A stretch of 64,000 bases of DNA from Burkholderia glumae LMG 2196 = ATCC 33617 (GTDB taxonomy: Bacteria > Pseudomonadota > Gammaproteobacteria > Burkholderiales > Burkholderiaceae), in NCBI RefSeq assembly GCF_000960995.1, contig NZ_CP009435.1, forward strand, positions 744,001 through 808,000, given 5' to 3'. Position numbers and translations under genes: made by a program. This document shows positions 49,905 to 58,256 of this stretch, in pieces. The notes under the pieces were generated by a model. That model worked only from the letters and a program-made list of their open reading frames with translations, had not been told where the DNA came from and searched no databases. Positions within the stretch are counted from its first letter, which is position 1. Every line of letters starts with the position of its first letter.

Positions 49905-50190
49905 CCCGGCCTCACGCAGAGCGCGACGCAGGACGGCATCCGCCGCCATGTCGAGGCGATCGCGCAGGCGGCGGACCTGCCGGTGCTGGTCTACCAGATC
50001 CCGTACCGCACCGGCGTCAACGTCGGACTCGGCACGCTCGAGGCGCTCGCGGCGGCCGGCGGGTGCGAGGACGGCCTGCGCCGGCCCTTCGTGCCGGCCG
50101 GCGAATCCGTGCGCGAGCGCCTACGGCTCGGGCTCGGCCGCCTCGCCGACGAGGCGGTGGCGGCGCTCCGAGGCGCGTGGCGGCGAACGT
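49905..50190 (+). pseudogene. dapA-like (dihydrodipicolinate synthase family) remnant
   Basis: After the GH64 stop the same frame reads DapA-family sequence with no start codon: TQDGIRRHVEAIAQAADLP, then VLVYQIPYRTGVNV (the conserved YNxPxRTG strand). It jumps via GGCEDG to the family's extreme C-terminus (PFVPAGESVRERLRLGLGRL). The N-terminal third and the Schiff-base Lys region are gone. Interpreted as a decayed gene with at least two deletions. Confidence 0.72.
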
Positions 50191-50316
50191 CGGGAGACGC
50201 GTCCCGGCACGCGGCGCGCAGGCACCGTGCGGGCCGCGCCGCAGTCATACGCATGACGCGGGGCCGGGCGATACTCCCGGACCTAGCCGACACCGCCCCG
50301 CACTGGAGAACCCTCG

Positions 50317-50769
50317 ATGATCCGACTGGCCACCCTCCCCTTGCTGTCGATCGTGCTGCTGCTCGGCGCGTGCAGCGACGATTCGCATCCCGCGGCGGCC
50401 TCCGGCGCGGCGGCGGGAGCGGCGGCCTCGGCGGTGCCGGCGAGCGGCGGCGGCACCGCCAGCACCTTCAACGGCGGCGCGGCGGCGACATCCTCGGTCG
50501 CGGGCGCGCCGGAGGCGGCGTCCGGCCAGCCGCCCCTCGCGCCGCCCGACCTCCACTACCCGCCCACCGACGGCGACGCCTCGGACGCCGTGCCGCCGCC
50601 GCCCGGCCCGGGCGATCCCGGCGGCCCCGACGATGCCCACGATCCCCGCAATCCCGCCGCGCTGAACCCGCCCGTGCCGAATGGCGCCTCGGCCGACGGC
50701 GCCGCGACGGTGCCGCCGCCGAGCCTGTTGCCGGGCTCCGCGGCCGATTCGGCGCGCACGCGCGGCTGA
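50317..50769 (+). CDS. small putative lipoprotein
   Basis: 150 residues. Lipobox LLGAC with Cys at residue 19, then a low-complexity Ala/Gly/Pro/Ser/Asp region with no recognisable domain. Probably anchored in the membrane by its acylated Cys. Not recognised as a known family. Start ATG 50317. Confidence 0.65.
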   Translation: MIRLATLPLLSIVLLLGACSDDSHPAAASGAAAGAAASAVPASGGGTASTFNGGAAATSSVAGAPEAASGQPPLAPPDLHYPPTDGDASDAVPPPPGPGDPGGPDDAHDPRNPAALNPPVPNGASADGAATVPPPSLLPGSAADSARTRG

Positions 50770-50881
50770 GCCGGCACGGGGCCGGCCCGCCCTGGCAGCG
50801 GGCGCCCGTCACGATGCACCGGCCGGCCTCGCGCCGCGCCGCCTGGCGGGCAACGGGCGGGCAACGCCCGGCGCGGCTCGC

Positions 50882-51514
50882 TCAGACCGCGAACGCGAAG
50901 TCGCGCCGCGGCGCCGCCGGCAAGGCGGCCGGGTCGCGCGGCGCCCCGCGAAACCGCTGCGGCGCCGCGCAATGCACCAGCGTATCGATGAGGTATTTGG
51001 CGCGCGGCCATGGCCCGAAGCCGGCCGCGGTGTTGACGTGGCCCGCGTCGCCGAGGTTGACGAACGCGCTGCCGAACCGGCGCGCCATCTCGCGCGCGTC
51101 GGCGAGCGTCATCCACGGATCGGTCTCGCTGCCGATCAGGATCGACGGCACCGGCAGCCGGTGCGCCTCGAACGTCCCCGCAAAGGCGAATTTCACCGGG
51201 TTGGCCGGCGCGACGAACAGCACGCCGACCACCTCGGCGCCCAGTTCGCCGCGCTGCAGCGCATGCGCGGCGGCGAGGCAGCCGAAGCTGTGCGCGGCCA
51301 GCACGAACGGGCCGCGCTCGCGCGCGAGCGTGTCGCGCACCGCGCCGGACCAGCGCGCCAGATGCGGCGCCTCCCAGTCGTCCTGCTGCACGCGCAGCGT
51401 ATGCGCGAACTGGCGCTCGAGCCAGGTCTGCCAGTGCGCAGCCTCGCTGCCATGCAGGCCGGGCACGGTCACGACACGCGGCGGCCACGCCGACGCTTTG
51501 CTGCAGTTGGACAT
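50882..51514 (-). CDS. RBBP9/YdeN-family serine hydrolase
   Basis: 210 residues. Small alpha/beta-hydrolase: PGLHGSEAAHWQTWLE at the start (family hallmark), nucleophile elbow AAHSFGCLAA, Asp near GSETDPWM, His in GDAGHVN. Cytosolic esterase of unknown substrate. Start ATG 51514. Divergent from the 2-hydroxyacid dehydrogenase. Confidence 0.9.
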   Translation of the reverse strand: MSNCSKASAWPPRVVTVPGLHGSEAAHWQTWLERQFAHTLRVQQDDWEAPHLARWSGAVRDTLARERGPFVLAAHSFGCLAAAHALQRGELGAEVVGVLFVAPANPVKFAFAGTFEAHRLPVPSILIGSETDPWMTLADAREMARRFGSAFVNLGDAGHVNTAAGFGPWPRAKYLIDTLVHCAAPQRFRGAPRDPAALPAAPRRDFAFAV

Positions 51515-51700
51515 CGTTGCCTCCTTCGCTGGGCCGGTGGAGTCGAAGCCGATTGTCGGCCGCGCGGCGGGCGGGGAGAACCAATTTATCGTGCTTAGCA
51601 ATTTCGGACTGGCGGCGCCGGATCGCCCGACGCCGTAAAATGGCCGTTTCGGCACGACACGGCCACGCGCCGGCGCCGCCCTCGCCAGCCCCCGACCACG

Positions 51701-52657
51701 ATGCAGATCCTGCTTCATTACTCCGATGGTGAACTGTCCGACTGGCAACGCGAGACCGCAGCCGCGCTGCCGGGCGCGGTACTGCGCGCCTGGCAGCCCG
51801 GCGACGACGCGCGCGCCGACTACGCGCTGGTCTGGCAGCCGCCCGCCGCGCTGCTCGCGCCGCGCGACGGCCTGAAGGCGATCTTCATTCTCGGCGCCGG
51901 GGTCGATGCGCTGCTCGCGCTCGAGCGCGAGCGCCCCGGCACGCTGCCGGCCGGCGTGCCGCTGGTGCGGCTCGAGGATAGCGGCATGGGCGCGCAGATG
52001 GCGGAGTACGTCGTGTACGGCGTGCTGCGCCACCTGCGGCGCTTCGACGATTACGCGGCGCAGCAGCGCGACCGCCGCTGGGCGCCGCTGCCGGTCGCGC
52101 CGCGCGAGCGCTTCGTGGTGGGCGTGCTGGGCCTCGGCGTGCTCGGCGCACGAGTCGCGCGCGCGCTCGCGGGGCTCGGCCTCACGGTGCGCGGCTTCAG
52201 CCGCAGCGCGAAGGCGCTGGACGGCGTCGCCTGCTCGGCCGGCACGCCGCGCGCGGGCGATCCGGCGTTCGACGCGTTCAGCAGCGGCCTGCGGGTGCTC
52301 GTGAACCTGCTGCCGGGCACGCCCGACACCGAGGGCGTGCTGAACGCGCGGCTGTTCGCGCGGCTCGCGCCCGGCGCGCTGCTGGTCAACGTCGCGCGCG
52401 GCGCGCACCTGGTCGAGGCGGACCTGCTCGACGCACTCGCCACCGGACGCCTCGGCGCGGCACTGCTCGACGTGTTGCGCGAGGAGCCGCCGCGCGCCGA
52501 TCATCCGTTCTGGCAGCATCCGCGCATCACGCTCACGCCGCACGTCTCGGCCGAGACCGAACGCGGCGGCGCGATCGCGCAGATCGCCGCGAAGATCCGC
52601 GCGTTCGAGCGCGGCGAGCCCGTGGGCGGGATCGTCGATCTCGCGCGCGGTTATTGA
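51701..52657 (+). CDS. glyoxylate/hydroxypyruvate reductase-type 2-hydroxyacid dehydrogenase
   Basis: 318 residues. D-2-hydroxyacid dehydrogenase of the GhrA group: NAD(P)-binding GVLGLGVLGARVARAL, catalytic Arg in NVARGAHLVE, Glu in DVLREEPPR, His in TPHVSAET. Reduces glyoxylate or hydroxypyruvate. Start ATG 51701. Confidence 0.88.
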   Translation: MQILLHYSDGELSDWQRETAAALPGAVLRAWQPGDDARADYALVWQPPAALLAPRDGLKAIFILGAGVDALLALERERPGTLPAGVPLVRLEDSGMGAQMAEYVVYGVLRHLRRFDDYAAQQRDRRWAPLPVAPRERFVVGVLGLGVLGARVARALAGLGLTVRGFSRSAKALDGVACSAGTPRAGDPAFDAFSSGLRVLVNLLPGTPDTEGVLNARLFARLAPGALLVNVARGAHLVEADLLDALATGRLGAALLDVLREEPPRADHPFWQHPRITLTPHVSAETERGGAIAQIAAKIRAFERGEPVGGIVDLARGY

Positions 52658-52801
52658 GGGCGCTCGCGCGGCGCCCGCAACCGCGTCACGCCAGCCAGCC
52701 ATGCCGGATCACGCAGCCGCCGCGCGGCGCCGGCCCGGTTGCCCACGACAACCGCAGCACCACGCGCCCCTGCGCGCGTCACCGAACGATGGAGACTGAT
52801 C

Positions 52802-53728
52802 ATGACGTTCCCCGCAGCCGTGACAATCGTTGAAGTCGGGCCGCGCGACGGCCTGCAGAACGAGCCGAGCTTCGTGCCGACCGAGGTGAAGATCGCGCTC
52901 GTGGACCGGCTTTCGCATGCCGGCTTCGCGAACCTCGAAGTGGCTTCGTTCGTCTCGCCGAAATGGGTGCCGCAGATGGCCGACGGCGCCGCGGTGATGG
53001 CCGGCATCGCGCGCCGCCCCGGCGCGCGCTACTCGGCGCTGACGCCGAACCTGAAGGGCCTGGAGAACGCGCTTGGCGCGCGCGCCGACGAGGTGGTGAT
53101 CTTCGGCGCGGCAAGCGAGGCGTTCTCGCAGAAGAACATCAACTGCAGCATCGCCGAGAGCATCGCGCGCTTCGAGCCGGTCGCGAAGGCCGCCAAGGAG
53201 GCCGGCGTGCGGCTGCGCGGCAGCGTCTCGTGCGCGCTCGGCTGCCCGTACCAGGGCGAGGTGCCGGTGGCCGCCGTGATCGACGTGGTCGAGCGCTTCG
53301 CCGCGCTCGGCTGCGACGAGATCGACATCGCCGACACGATCGGCGTGGGCACCGCCGCGCAGACGCGCACGCTGCTGGCCGCCGTCTCGCAGGTGTTCCC
53401 GCGCGAGCGGCTGTCGGGCCACTTCCACGACACCTACGGCCAGGCGCTCGCCAACATCCACGCCGCGCTGCTCGAGGGCATCACGATCTTTCATGCCTCG
53501 GTGGCAGGCCTGGGCGGCTGCCCCTACGCGAAGGGCGCGACCGGCAACGTCGCCACCGAGGACGTGCTGTACCTGATGCAGGGCCTCGGCATCGAGACCG
53601 GCATCGACCTGATCGAGGTGGCCGAGGCCGGCGCTTTCATCTCGCGCGCGATCGGCCGCGAGAACGCCTCGCGCGCCGGCCGCGCGCTGCTCGCCAAGCG
53701 CGGCGACGCGCAGGCCGCCCGCGCCTGA
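52802..53728 (+). CDS. hydroxymethylglutaryl-CoA lyase
   Basis: 308 residues. HMGL-like barrel: VEVGPRDGLQNE, metal-binding HFHDTYGQALAN, and signature SVAGLGGCPYAKGATGN with the active-site Cys. Cleaves HMG-CoA to acetyl-CoA and acetoacetate, the last step of leucine breakdown. Other leucine-pathway genes are not adjacent. Followed at 41 bp by the YbaK-type gene. Confidence 0.94.
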   Translation: MTFPAAVTIVEVGPRDGLQNEPSFVPTEVKIALVDRLSHAGFANLEVASFVSPKWVPQMADGAAVMAGIARRPGARYSALTPNLKGLENALGARADEVVIFGAASEAFSQKNINCSIAESIARFEPVAKAAKEAGVRLRGSVSCALGCPYQGEVPVAAVIDVVERFAALGCDEIDIADTIGVGTAAQTRTLLAAVSQVFPRERLSGHFHDTYGQALANIHAALLEGITIFHASVAGLGGCPYAKGATGNVATEDVLYLMQGLGIETGIDLIEVAEAGAFISRAIGRENASRAGRALLAKRGDAQAARA

Positions 53729-53769
53729 ACCCATTCCGTATTCCCGATTCCCTTGACGCTGACGCCTTC

Positions 53770-54285
53770 ATGACGCCCTCCCCGACTCCGACACCTCCCG
53801 AAGCGCTTCCCGACTCCGCGCGCCGCGTCGCGCAACTGCTGCGCGAGCGCGGCCACGCACACGGCGTGGTGCTGCTCGACGAAACCGGCCGCACCTCGGC
53901 CGAGGCCGCCGCCGGCCTCGGCTGCTCGGTGGCGCAGATCGCCAAGTCGATCCTGTTCCGGCGCGTCTCGGACGGCGCCCCCGTGCTCGTGATCGCGAGC
54001 GGCGCGAACCGCGTGGACGAACGCAAGGTGGCCGCGCAGGTCGGCGAGATCGGCCGCGCCGACGCGAAGTTCGTGCGCGAGAACACCGGCTACGCGATCG
54101 GCGGCGTCTGCCCGATCGGGCATCGCGTCGCGCCCGTCACGCTGATCGACGCCGACCTGCTCGCGCTCGACAGCCTATGGGCCGCGGCGGGCCATCCGCA
54201 TGCGGTATTCGAGCTGTCGCCCCGGGAACTCGTCGCGCTGACGGGCGCGCCGGTCGCCGACGTCGCCCTGCGGGAGCCGGCATGA
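53770..54285 (+). CDS. YbaK/prolyl-tRNA deacylase-type protein
   Basis: 171 residues with the aminoacyl-tRNA editing fold (SVAQIAKSILFRRVSDGAPVLVIASGANRV, conserved Lys in AKSILF, GGVCPIGH). Probably hydrolyses mischarged tRNA (Cys- or Ala-tRNA-Pro); substrate inferred from the family. Its TGA overlaps the ATG of the next gene. Confidence 0.88.
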   Translation: MTPSPTPTPPEALPDSARRVAQLLRERGHAHGVVLLDETGRTSAEAAAGLGCSVAQIAKSILFRRVSDGAPVLVIASGANRVDERKVAAQVGEIGRADAKFVRENTGYAIGGVCPIGHRVAPVTLIDADLLALDSLWAAAGHPHAVFELSPRELVALTGAPVADVALREPA

Positions 54286-54545
54286 GCGGCGGCGCACGAG
54301 ATCCGGCGAACGATACGATCGCGGCGGCCGGCGCGGCGGCCGAGACACCCGCCGCCGCCATCGCCTCGCCCTGCACCAACGTCTGCAAGATGGACCGCGA
54401 GGCGGGCTGGTGCATCGGCTGCCGCCGCACACGCGACGAGATCGCCGCGTGGCGCAAGCTCGACGACGCGGGCCGGCTGGCGATCCTCGCGCGGCTCGAG
54501 GCGCGCTGGTTCGACGACGCGGCGGCACCGACCGGCGCCGCCTGA
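54282..54545 (+). CDS. DUF1289 family protein
   Basis: 87 residues. Cys-containing DUF1289 core: SPCTNVCKMDREAGWCIGCRRTRDEIAAW, four Cys that could hold metal or an Fe-S cluster. ATG 54282 overlaps the YbaK-type stop (ATGA), so they are translationally coupled. Function unknown. Confidence 0.9.
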   Translation: MSGGARDPANDTIAAAGAAAETPAAAIASPCTNVCKMDREAGWCIGCRRTRDEIAAWRKLDDAGRLAILARLEARWFDDAAAPTGAA

Positions 54546-54641
54546 GCGGCCCATGCGGGCGGCCGCGCAGCCGGGCCGGCGCGAGACCGCGAAGGCGCCG
54601 GGCCAGGCTCGGCCGGCGCCGCTCGCCGGCGCCGCGCGAAC

Positions 54642-54677
54642 AAAAAAAAGCCGTTCGACCAGGGAGTGGCGAACGGC
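54642..54677 (-). terminator. minus-strand Rho-independent terminator
   Basis: Read on the minus strand: GCCGTTCG stem with complement CGAACGGC (plus-strand arms 54650-54657 and 54670-54677, 12-nt loop) followed by eight T (plus-strand A-run 54642-54649). Points to a minus-strand transcript from the dehalogenase side or from a local promoter. Confidence 0.8.
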
Positions 54678-54770
54678 GCTCAGAGTGGAATCCCGTTGAC
54701 GTGATCAACGTTAAGGCGATCATACGAGCGCCCATTTTGCATCGCATCGGGAGTTTCCCTACAGACCGAA
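54642..54770 (-). ncRNA. candidate small RNA or short leader transcript
   Basis: AT-rich island on the minus strand ending in a strong terminator. It contains a 20-codon ORF (54680-54742, MQNGRSYDRLNVDHVNGIPL) whose stop lies 3 nt before the terminator stem, and a short hairpin near 54752-54763. No minus-strand gene follows within reach. Could be an sRNA or a tiny protein; this is inference. Confidence 0.35.
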
Positions 54771-54879
54771 ATCCGCGCCCGGCGCCGCCGCCGCGGCATC
54801 GCTCGCGAGCCGGTCGCGCCGCGCGCGGCGGCCAGGCTCGCAGCAGCGGCGGCGATGCGGCGGCGGCCCGTCACGCGCA

Positions 54880-55776
54880 TCAGGTGCCGAGCTCGCACGC
54901 CTCGAAGAACGCGAGCATCTCCGCGAGCAACGCGTCGGGCGCCTCCTCGGGAATGTAATGCCCGCAGTCGAGCGCGCGCCCGCTCACGTCGCGCGCCACC
55001 GCACGCCATTCGTCGAGCGGCGAGAAGCAGCGCGCCACCACGCCGTGGGCGCCCCACAGCACGCGCAGCGGACAGCCGAGGCGGGTGCCGCGCTCGAGAT
55101 CGGCGCGATCGTGTTCGAGATCGATGCTCGCCGAGGCGCGATAGTCCTCGCACATCGCATGCACCGCGCCCGGCTGCTTCAGCGCGTGACGGTACGCCTC
55201 GAGGGCGGCCGGCGAGAACGGCGCGAGCCCGGCCGAGCGGTTGCCCATCACGCGCTCGACGTAGGCGTCGGGGTTCGCGCCGATCAGCGTCTCCGGCAGC
55301 GGCGCCGGCTGGATCAGGAAGAACCAGTGGAAATAGGCGGTCGCGAACGCGCGGTCGGTCTTCTCGTACATCGCGAGCGTGGGCGCGATGTCGAGCAGCA
55401 TCATGCGCTCGACCGCATCGGGATGATCGAGCGCCATCCGGTGCGCGACGCGCGCGCCGCGATCGTGGGCACAGACCAGAAAGCGCTCATAGCCGAAATG
55501 GCGCATCACGGCGAGCTGGTCGGCCGCCATCGTGCGCTTCGAATAGGTCTGGTGGGCGGCATCGCCGCGCGGCTTGCCCGATGCGCCGTAGCCGCGCAGG
55601 TCGGTGGCAATCACGGTGAAGTGCTCGGCCAGCACGGCGGCAAGACGATGCCAGATCATGTGAGTCTGCGGATGCCCATGCAGCAGCAACAGCGGTGGAC
55701 CGGTCCCTCCTTTGACGCCGAAGATGTCGACATCCTGCACCGTTACATTGAACGCTGCGAACTCGTCAAACGACAT
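54880..55776 (-). CDS. haloacetate (fluoroacetate) dehalogenase
   Basis: 298 residues. Alpha/beta-hydrolase of the fluoroacetate dehalogenase group. Nucleophile Asp105 with Arg106 and Arg109 (HDRGAR), acid Asp129 (LLDIAP), halide pocket His150-Trp151 (YFHWFF) and Tyr212 (CEDYRA), base His273 (GHYIPEE). These correspond, with a constant -5 offset over the first part, to D110, R111, R114, D134, H155 and W156 of the Rhodopseudomonas enzyme. Converts haloacetate to glycolate. ATG 55776 was chosen over an upstream ATG for the family start MSFDEF. Confidence 0.9.
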   Translation of the reverse strand: MSFDEFAAFNVTVQDVDIFGVKGGTGPPLLLLHGHPQTHMIWHRLAAVLAEHFTVIATDLRGYGASGKPRGDAAHQTYSKRTMAADQLAVMRHFGYERFLVCAHDRGARVAHRMALDHPDAVERMMLLDIAPTLAMYEKTDRAFATAYFHWFFLIQPAPLPETLIGANPDAYVERVMGNRSAGLAPFSPAALEAYRHALKQPGAVHAMCEDYRASASIDLEHDRADLERGTRLGCPLRVLWGAHGVVARCFSPLDEWRAVARDVSGRALDCGHYIPEEAPDALLAEMLAFFEACELGT

Positions 55777-56065
55777 GGCGCTGTCTCTCTGTTCGATTGT
55801 TGTAGCAGCCATTGTAGAAGCCGGGTCCGCGATGCAAAGCCGCCGCGTCTCGCAAATCGTAGAAGCCGAGCACTCATTCGACACGAGCGCCGGCCGAGAC
55901 GTCCTACAATCGCACGACCGTTCGTATTAATATGCAACGACCGCCGCCGCGCGCCGCTCTGCGATGCCGCCGGCGCGGCCCGCGACGCGCGCGAAGCGAC
56001 GCGCCGCTACACTCATGTGGCCGCCCGCGACCGACGCGAGCGGCGCCGCCTCCGGAGACCCCATC

Positions 56066-57025
56066 ATGGCCCTGCCCGCCGTCCTCCAGCGCCTGTCGCT
56101 GCCCGTCATCGCCTCGCCGATGTTCATCGTCAGCTATCCCGAACTGGTGCTCGCGCAGTGCAAGGCGGGCATCGTCGGCTCGTTCCCCGCGCTCAACGCG
56201 CGGCCGGCCGAACTGCTCGACGAATGGCTCACGCGCATCGAGGAGGAGCTCGCCGCACACCGCGAGCAGCATCCCGATGCGGTGATCGGGCCGATGGCGG
56301 TCAACCAGATCGTCCATCAGTCGAACGTGCGGCTCGAACACGACGTGCGCGTGTGCGTCGAGCACAAGGTGCCGATCTTCATCACCAGCCTGCGCGCGCC
56401 GGCCCCGGAGATCGTGCAGGCGGTACACAGCTACGGCGGCATCGTGCTGCACGACGTGATCAGCCTGCGCCACGCGCAGAAGGCGCTCGAAGCCGGCGTG
56501 GACGGGCTGATCCTGGTGGCGGCCGGCGCGGGCGGCCATGCCGGCACCACCTCGCCGTTCGCGCTGGTGGGCGAGGTGCGGCGCATGTTCGACGGCCCGC
56601 TGGTGCTGTCGGGCTCGATCGCCAACGGCGGCTCGATCCTCGCCGCACAGGCGATGGGCGCCGACCTCGCCTACATGGGCACGCGCTTCATCGCCACGCG
56701 CGAGGCGCACGCGGTGGACGGCTACAAGCAGGCGATCGTCAACGCGAAAGCGGCCGACATCGTCTACACGAACCTGTTCACCGGCGTGCACGGCAACTAC
56801 ATTCGCGAGAGCATCGTGAACGCCGGGCTCGATCCGGACGCGCTGCCCGAGGCCGACAAGTCGAAGATGAATTTCGCCAACGACAAGGCGAAGGCGTGGA
56901 AGGACATCTGGGGTGCGGGGCAGGGCGTGGGGCTGATGGATGACGTGCCGAGCGTGGCCGAGCTGGTCGAGCGGCTCGCGCGCGAATACGCCGACGCAAA
57001 GACGCGGCTCGGCATTCGCGGCTGA
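56066..57025 (+). CDS. nitronate monooxygenase (2-nitropropane dioxygenase family)
   Basis: 319 residues. FMN-binding barrel: PVIASPMFIVSYPELVLAQCKAG, LVAAGAGGHAGTTSPFAL (catalytic His in GGHAG) and GADLAYMGTRFIATREA. Oxidises alkyl nitronates such as propionate-3-nitronate. Divergent from the dehalogenase across a 289-bp gap. Confidence 0.9.
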   Translation: MALPAVLQRLSLPVIASPMFIVSYPELVLAQCKAGIVGSFPALNARPAELLDEWLTRIEEELAAHREQHPDAVIGPMAVNQIVHQSNVRLEHDVRVCVEHKVPIFITSLRAPAPEIVQAVHSYGGIVLHDVISLRHAQKALEAGVDGLILVAAGAGGHAGTTSPFALVGEVRRMFDGPLVLSGSIANGGSILAAQAMGADLAYMGTRFIATREAHAVDGYKQAIVNAKAADIVYTNLFTGVHGNYIRESIVNAGLDPDALPEADKSKMNFANDKAKAWKDIWGAGQGVGLMDDVPSVAELVERLAREYADAKTRLGIRG

Positions 57026-57121
57026 CGCCGCGGCTTGCCCGAACGCGGCTTGCCTGAATGCGGCGCCGGCCCGGCCGCGCGCCGGGCACGGCGGCCGCGC
57101 CGGGCGCGGGCGCCGGCGCGC

Positions 57122-58090
57122 TCAGCGCGCGACGGCCCGCCTCGCCTTCGGCGCGGCGGCCTCCCTCAGATACTCGTCGATCGACGGGCACAGCGATTGG
57201 CCGGAGAAGCGGTCGGCCAGGAAATCGACGAACGAGCGCACCTTCGCGGACACGTGCCGGCGGCTCGCGTAGACCGCGTAGATCGGCAGCTCGCGCGGCG
57301 GCATCGCCTCGAGCAGCAGCGGCACCAGACGGCCGGCCTCGATGTCGTCGCCCACCACTTCGGTGCCGAGCATCGCGATGCCGCTGCCGTTGAGCACCGC
57401 CAGGCGCAGCGCCTCGAGGTGGTTGACGATCAGGTTGCCCGACAGCGTCACGCGCGAGGCCGCGGCCGATTCGAACGCAGCCGAATCGATCGAGCTCGGC
57501 CCGGTGTCGCGGCGCAGGTAATTGTGCCGCTCGAGATCGGCCAGCGCGGCGGGCATGCCGTGTTCCTCGAGGTAGGCCGGCGAGGCGACCAGCAGGATGT
57601 GCGCGGTCGCGATCTGCCGCGCCACCAGCGACGACGATTTCAGCCCGAACGGCGCGGCGCGCACGGCCACGTCGTAGCCTTCGTCGATCAGCTCCACCAC
57701 GCGATCGGACAGCGTGATCTCGACGGTCACGTCGGCATAGCGCGCCGCGTAGTCGGTCACGGCGCTCATCACGTGGCGCAGCCCGAACGCGGACAGCGAG
57801 GTCACGCGCAGGCGGCCCTGCGGCACGATGCTGGCCGCGCCCACCGCCTGGCCCGCCTCGTCGAGTTCGGTCAATGCCTGCACGAGCCGCTCGTAGTATT
57901 CGCGCCCCGCCTCGGTCGGTGCGACGCGGCGTGTGGTCCGATGCAGCAGCCGCGCGCCGAGCTGCTGCTCGAGATGCATCACGTGCTTGCTCGCCATCGC
58001 CGCCGACATCTGCATGCGTTCCGCTGCGCCGACGAAGCTGCCGACTTCAACGACATAGCGAAATACATTCATGCTGACGAGGGTATCCAT
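57122..58090 (-). CDS. LysR family transcriptional regulator
   Basis: 322 residues. N-terminal winged HTH (about 7-65: FRYVVEVGSFVGAAERMQMSAAMASKHVMHLEQQLG) and LysR substrate-binding domain (PQGRLRVTSLSAFG, YDVAVRAAPF). CrgA/DsdC-like subgroup. It lies downstream of the porin on the same strand with 166 bp between, possibly its regulator. Start ATG 58090; ATG 58072 is an alternative. Confidence 0.92.
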   Translation of the reverse strand: MDTLVSMNVFRYVVEVGSFVGAAERMQMSAAMASKHVMHLEQQLGARLLHRTTRRVAPTEAGREYYERLVQALTELDEAGQAVGAASIVPQGRLRVTSLSAFGLRHVMSAVTDYAARYADVTVEITLSDRVVELIDEGYDVAVRAAPFGLKSSSLVARQIATAHILLVASPAYLEEHGMPAALADLERHNYLRRDTGPSSIDSAAFESAAASRVTLSGNLIVNHLEALRLAVLNGSGIAMLGTEVVGDDIEAGRLVPLLLEAMPPRELPIYAVYASRRHVSAKVRSFVDFLADRFSGQSLCPSIDEYLREAAAPKARRAVAR

Positions 58091-58190
58091 CAAAAACGCT
58101 CGCGTTCCAGAAATTGCACATTGAAAAGACTGTAACAAAGGCTGGCTCGCGAAAACGTCAACAAACGCAAAACGTCGTTTTATGGACGCG

Positions 58191-58215
58191 CCCGGCGCCG
58201 GTTCCGCGCCGGGCA
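58191..58215 (-). terminator. hairpin downstream of porin gene
   Basis: Perfect 9-bp stem (58191-58199 / 58207-58215) with a 7-nt loop about 40 bp after the porin stop on the minus strand, with a weak T/A-rich stretch following. Probable 3'-end element. Confidence 0.45.
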
Positions 58216-58256
58216 TCGCGCGGCGCGCCGTCCGCGCGGCGCGCTCGGGGCAACGC

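Larger units (their letters stand above)
54546..54879. other. 334-bp gap after DUF1289, holding an AT-rich conserved-looking patch
   Basis: Left part (54546-54640) is GC-rich filler. 54642-54775 is AT-rich and contains a minus-strand terminator and a short ORF (listed separately). 54776-54879 is GC-rich without features. Confidence 0.5.
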
